Of a stretch of 15,460 nucleotides of DNA, positions 12,544 through 15,460 are shown in pieces; the stretch's first letter is position 1; the number at the start of each line of letters is the position of its first letter. The stretch comes from an uncultured Candidatus Saccharibacteria bacterium (lineage in GTDB: Bacteria > Patescibacteria > Saccharimonadia > Saccharimonadales > UBA1547). The notes beneath the pieces were generated by a model that ran no database searches, was not told where the DNA came from, and saw only the letters and a program-made list of their open reading frames with translations. The DNA lies in contig CAMLKA010000026.1 of the NCBI GenBank assembly GCA_946480535.1, positions 1 through 15,460 on the forward strand. The letters are read 5' to 3'. Position numbers and translations under genes: made by a program.

Positions 12544-13545
12544 TTACTTTCCGCCGTTCACTTCGTATGAAGTATTGGTGCTTTCAAAGAAGTTCACAAG
12601 CTCAAGCGTGTCGTTTGCTGCCGCCATCCACTTCGCTGGGTTCGATACATTATATTCAGGTTCAAAGCCAAGCTCTTCAAGGCGTCGGTCGGTCATGTAC
12701 ATGACGTACTGGTTGACGTATTCAGCGTTAAGGCCAAGGATTCCCTTTGGAAGCATGTCTTCGTTGTATGCCTTTTCAAGCTCCACCGCTTCAAGAATGA
12801 GGTTACGAATTTCTTCGGCAAACTCAGCAGTTTGAAGATCTTCGTTTTCATCCATGATGGTAAGAAGCAGATTAATACCAAACGTAAGGTGAAGGTTTTC
12901 GTCGCGAGTAATCCAGTCAAGAAGTGACCCGATGTTTCGAAGCAGGTTGCGCTGACGGAAGCTCATTCCTACCATGAAACCACTGTAGAACCAGATACCT
13001 TCAAGCACGATGTTGTATGCAACAAGGCTACGAACAAAGTCTTTCTTACCTTCTGTTGTGGTAATGTCTACATTACCTTCGAGCATTGGGTAAAGGTGCT
13101 TGTTTTGGAAAGCTGCCTTATCGGCAAGTGACTTCTTACCGAAGCCGGCTGCGTAAATTTCTTCACGATCAAATGGAAAGGTCTCAATGATGTATTCAAA
13201 CGTCATGAAGTGGTTTGCTTCTTCCCACATCTGCTTTGAAAGGTAGATATGAGCTTCAGCGGCATTAATATATGGGTAGATACCAAACGCGAGTGACTTG
13301 TTAATAAGGAGTTCGTTAGGGTTGAGGTAGCTAATAACAGTCTTCAGTGCGTGTTTCTCGTCGTCGGTGAGCTTCTCAAAGTCAGCCAAGTCACGCACAA
13401 GTTGTACTTCATTTGGAAACCACGTGTTTGCCACCGCTTGGTTGTACAGGTCGTACGCCCATTGGTAACGAATTGGTTTCAGCTGTAGTCCATCGCGGAG
13501 TCCTTGTCCAAGGATGCCGGTTGGGTGGTCGTTAGTATCTGCCAT
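12544..13545 (-). CDS. nrdB: Ribonucleotide reductase small subunit, class Ic-like (Phe at radical site)
   Basis: NrdB generates the radical or oxidising cofactor used by NrdA to reduce ribonucleotides. The metal ligands are in family spacing: E78 (NPNELL), E109 and H112 (WEEANH), E182 (LEGIWFY), E216 and H219 (RDENLH). The residue four after H112 is F116 (HFMTF), where class Ia enzymes have the radical Tyr. Glu, not Asp, is the first ligand. Both match the Chlamydia class Ic type that uses a Mn/Fe cofactor. The C-terminus NFFESTNTSYEV keeps the Tyr needed for radical transfer. Length 333 aa is normal. A canonical AAGGAGG precedes the ATG by 8 nt, abutting the stop of the 75-aa gene. Confidence 0.95.
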   Translation of the reverse strand: MADTNDHPTGILGQGLRDGLQLKPIRYQWAYDLYNQAVANTWFPNEVQLVRDLADFEKLTDDEKHALKTVISYLNPNELLINKSLAFGIYPYINAAEAHIYLSKQMWEEANHFMTFEYIIETFPFDREEIYAAGFGKKSLADKAAFQNKHLYPMLEGNVDITTTEGKKDFVRSLVAYNIVLEGIWFYSGFMVGMSFRQRNLLRNIGSLLDWITRDENLHLTFGINLLLTIMDENEDLQTAEFAEEIRNLILEAVELEKAYNEDMLPKGILGLNAEYVNQYVMYMTDRRLEELGFEPEYNVSNPAKWMAAANDTLELVNFFESTNTSYEVNGGK

Positions 13546-13557
13546 AATTGTTCCTCC

Positions 13558-13785
13558 TTAGTTCCCTTCCTCTAATGGTATGTCGTTTTGCTTACAAAAT
13601 GCTTCGATGCGCTCAAGGTGCCGTTCAATGCGGTTCACCTCGTGTTCGGCACGACTGAGATCGCGTTGGATCTTACTTGCCTCGCGAATAGCCGCAATAT
13701 GATCGCCCTTGTACTGCTGGTAGAGGCGCACGATCATCTCGTGGGTCTCTACAGCAGTTTCAGCTTCGGTCGTTGCGTAACTCAT
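13558..13785 (-). CDS. 75-aa coiled-coil-like protein between nrdA and nrdB
   Basis: No family is recognised. Nearly the whole chain is predicted helical and charged: 'ETHEMIVRLYQQYKGDHIAAIREASKIQ' then 'RDLSRAEHEVNRIERHLERIEAFCKQ' with heptad-like hydrophobic spacing, ending PLEEGN. It has a single Cys near the C-terminus. Its ATG overlaps the stop of the 63-aa gene (ATGA) and its stop directly abuts the nrdB Shine-Dalgarno, so it is tightly coupled in the operon. A role as an RNR accessory or assembly factor is inferred only from position. Confidence 0.75.
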   Translation of the reverse strand: MSYATTEAETAVETHEMIVRLYQQYKGDHIAAIREASKIQRDLSRAEHEVNRIERHLERIEAFCKQNDIPLEEGN

Positions 13786-13973
13786 GCCGCCTCACGTTCT
13801 TCAAGTTCAAACTCGCCGCGGTGGTTTGCTGCAAACAGCGCAACCGGACCGAGCCATTCGCTGAGGTCGAGCTGCGGCTGAGGCGCAACCTCGACTGGCG
13901 CAGCAGTTTCAAGAACCGGCTCCCTCAGTTCGAAGTGTTCATACGGCTTGCTTGAGAATAATTCAGCGCTCAT
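13782..13973 (-). CDS. 63-aa protein translationally coupled to nrdA
   Basis: No family is recognised. It has an N-terminal 'SSKPYEHFELREPVLE', a Pro/Ala/Val linker (TAAPVEVAPQPQ), then 'LDLSEWLGPVALFAANHRGEFELEE'. There are no cysteines. The start ATG overlaps the nrdA stop by one base (TAATG) and the end overlaps the 75-aa gene by 4 bp. The Pro/Ala-rich linker recalls the flexible C-terminal linker of class I large subunits. It could be a split-off piece of the NrdA tail or a tether between NrdA and another partner; this is inference. Confidence 0.7.
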   Translation of the reverse strand: MSAELFSSKPYEHFELREPVLETAAPVEVAPQPQLDLSEWLGPVALFAANHRGEFELEEREAA

Positions 13974-15460
13974 TACTTTACCTTCGCAAATCCGAAGCCA
14001 ACCTTGCGTCCGTCAGTCTTCTGGATCTTCTCTGCTTTATTTGACTTTACGGTTGTTTGCTCACTTTGGTGACGTGGCTTTACATGTAGGTAGTAGGTCG
14101 TCTTCAGGCCACGGCGCCATGCTTCGGTGTAAATCTTTTCGTATTCATCGATATCACGGGTTTCGAGGTACATGTTGCGGCTAATCGCTTGGTCGACCCA
14201 CTTTTGAGCGCGAGCTGCAACTTCAATAAAGGCGTATGGAGAAAGTTGGAAGCTTGTCTTGTATACATCCTTAAGGTGCTGTGGAATCGCGTCGATTTCT
14301 TGAATATCGCCTTGGTTGATAAGAAGGTCGTCCTTTACTTCATCCCAAATACCGAGGTCCTTCAAGTCCTTCACAAGGTTCACGTTTACTTCGAGGAACT
14401 TACCGTTCAATGTCGAGCGGCTAAAGATTTGTGAGAACTGAGGGTCAAGACCAGGAGTGGTGCCGGCAATGTGTGCAATGTTTGCGGTTGGCGCGATCGC
14501 CATCAGTGTTGCGTTACGCATTCCCTTCTTTACCTTGGTGCGAAGCTTGTCCCAATCGAGGCGTTGCTTGCGGTCAATGTTCACCTTTACCTTACGGTTT
14601 TCAGCGAGTTGGTCGATGGTGTCGATAGGAAGAATTCCCTTGCTCCAGCCACTGCCCTTGAATGCTGGGTAGCTGCCACGAGTCTTTGCAAGTTCAGCCG
14701 ATTCGTCGATAGCAAAGTAGCTAATGTATTCAGACAGTTGGTCAACAAGGTCGTAGGCTTCTTCAGATTCATAGCTGTAGCCGAGCTTTTCGATAACGTC
14801 GGTGAAGCCCATAAATCCAAGTCCGAGTGCGCGTGTTTGGCTGTTCGCGTTCATCGCTTCAGGTACTGGGAGTTCAGTAATATCAACAAGGTTGTCGAGC
14901 TGGCGAATGGCGCTTCGTGAGCTTTGCTCGAGGCGCTTCCAATCCCAGGTACCATCTTCGTTCAGGTGTGCAGAAAGGTTGATGCTTACCAAGTTACAGA
15001 CCGCAATGTTTTCGTTGTCTTGTGGCAAGGTAATTTCAGTACATAGGTTTGAAAGGTGGATTGTACCGGTGTTGTTGTTCAAGGCACGAACGTTGATCGT
15101 GTCCTTCCAGGTAAGCCATGGGTGGCTGGTTGCCTGAAGCTGGATAAGAATTGCACGGAATTGTTCACGAGCTGAAATCTTCTCGAAGCGGCGAATCTTG
15201 CCAGCCTCTGCGAGCTTTACATATTCGTTGTAGCGCTTTGCAAATTCATCACCGTAGAGTTCGGTAAGGTCCATTACTTCTGCTGGATCGAAGAGATACC
15301 AGTCGGTGTCCTTTTCAACGCGGCGCATAAATTCGTCGCTAATAAAGGTTGCCGTGTCAGCAAAACGAGTACGGAGGTATGGGTCACCAGAGTTTGCCTT
15401 AAGGTCGAGGAATTGTGGGAAATTAAGGTGCCAGTTTTCCATGTACATTGCGGCCGCACC
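13973..15460 (-). CDS. nrdA: Ribonucleotide reductase large subunit (class I), N-terminus outside the window
   Basis: NrdA reduces ribonucleoside diphosphates to deoxynucleotides with a thiyl radical. Visible motifs are SNLCTEI (active-site Asn-x-Cys-x-Glu, the radical Cys), AVCNLVSINL (second redox Cys), IAPTANIAHIAGTTPG (phosphate/substrate loop) and KTTYYL (the Tyr-Tyr radical pathway pair). Frame is open to the right edge, so the ATP-cone and first redox Cys are not seen; about 495 codons are present. After Tyr-Tyr only 38 residues remain, ending GFGFAKVK, with no cysteine. Class I large subunits normally end with a Cys pair that re-reduces the active site. It is first in the visible operon with the 63-aa, 75-aa, nrdB, YecM-like and PPOX-family genes. 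Confidence 0.95.
   Translation of the reverse strand, partial: GAAAMYMENWHLNFPQFLDLKANSGDPYLRTRFADTATFISDEFMRRVEKDTDWYLFDPAEVMDLTELYGDEFAKRYNEYVKLAEAGKIRRFEKISAREQFRAILIQLQATSHPWLTWKDTINVRALNNNTGTIHLSNLCTEITLPQDNENIAVCNLVSINLSAHLNEDGTWDWKRLEQSSRSAIRQLDNLVDITELPVPEAMNANSQTRALGLGFMGFTDVIEKLGYSYESEEAYDLVDQLSEYISYFAIDESAELAKTRGSYPAFKGSGWSKGILPIDTIDQLAENRKVKVNIDRKQRLDWDKLRTKVKKGMRNATLMAIAPTANIAHIAGTTPGLDPQFSQIFSRSTLNGKFLEVNVNLVKDLKDLGIWDEVKDDLLINQGDIQEIDAIPQHLKDVYKTSFQLSPYAFIEVAARAQKWVDQAISRNMYLETRDIDEYEKIYTEAWRRGLKTTYYLHVKPRHQSEQTTVKSNKAEKIQKTDGRKVGFGFAKVK

Overview
The window reads as a compact bacterial chromosome segment, most likely from the Candidate Phyla Radiation (Patescibacteria), with Saccharibacteria (TM7) my best guess. 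The signs are very short intergenic gaps, many small unrecognised proteins with one N-terminal membrane anchor, a type IV pilin-like adhesin, a reduced set of housekeeping genes and background GC near 50%. The genetic code is standard: TGA ends at least the YecM-like gene and the 63-aa gene, so this is not a UGA-glycine lineage. The taxonomy is inference; there is no rRNA here.

Left part (1-3400): the first codons of dnaG run off the left edge, divergent from a plus-strand membrane-anchored protein. Almost everything else is on the minus strand: a YjbR/MmcQ-like protein, a CapA-like metallophosphatase, and an mscL-orn pair (mechanosensitive channel, oligoribonuclease).

Middle (3400-4116): a foreign-looking island. 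It holds a GC-rich 114-aa putative winged-helix gene (GC3 about 82%), a strong 12-bp stem-loop downstream of it, and a roughly 220-nt upstream leader with several hairpins. The leader contains an intrinsic terminator, a competing complementary segment and a possible 22-codon leader ORF, which together look like transcription attenuation.

Centre (4117-11282): a pilin-adhesin plus a membrane-anchored partner, then argS, pyrG (CTP synthase) and a short divergent glucose-6-phosphate dehydrogenase. Each of these units has its own extended -10 promoter placed 6-8 nt from its start codon, which suggests leaderless or near-leaderless mRNAs.

Right part (11332-15460): a class I ribonucleotide reductase cluster: nrdA (partial), two small unknown genes, nrdB, a YecM-like gene and a PPOX-family gene. 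NrdB has Phe at the radical-Tyr position and Glu as first metal ligand, as in class Ic enzymes. NrdA ends without the C-terminal redox cysteine pair expected of class I large subunits. Right after this operon, under its own promoter and terminator, lies a 57-aa protein whose C-terminus is a Cys-x-x-Cys tail of the kind missing from NrdA. A detached, trans-acting RNR reductive tail is the most exciting hypothesis in this window. pyrG, zwf and nrd together supply nucleotide precursors (CTP, pentose phosphate/NADPH, deoxynucleotides).
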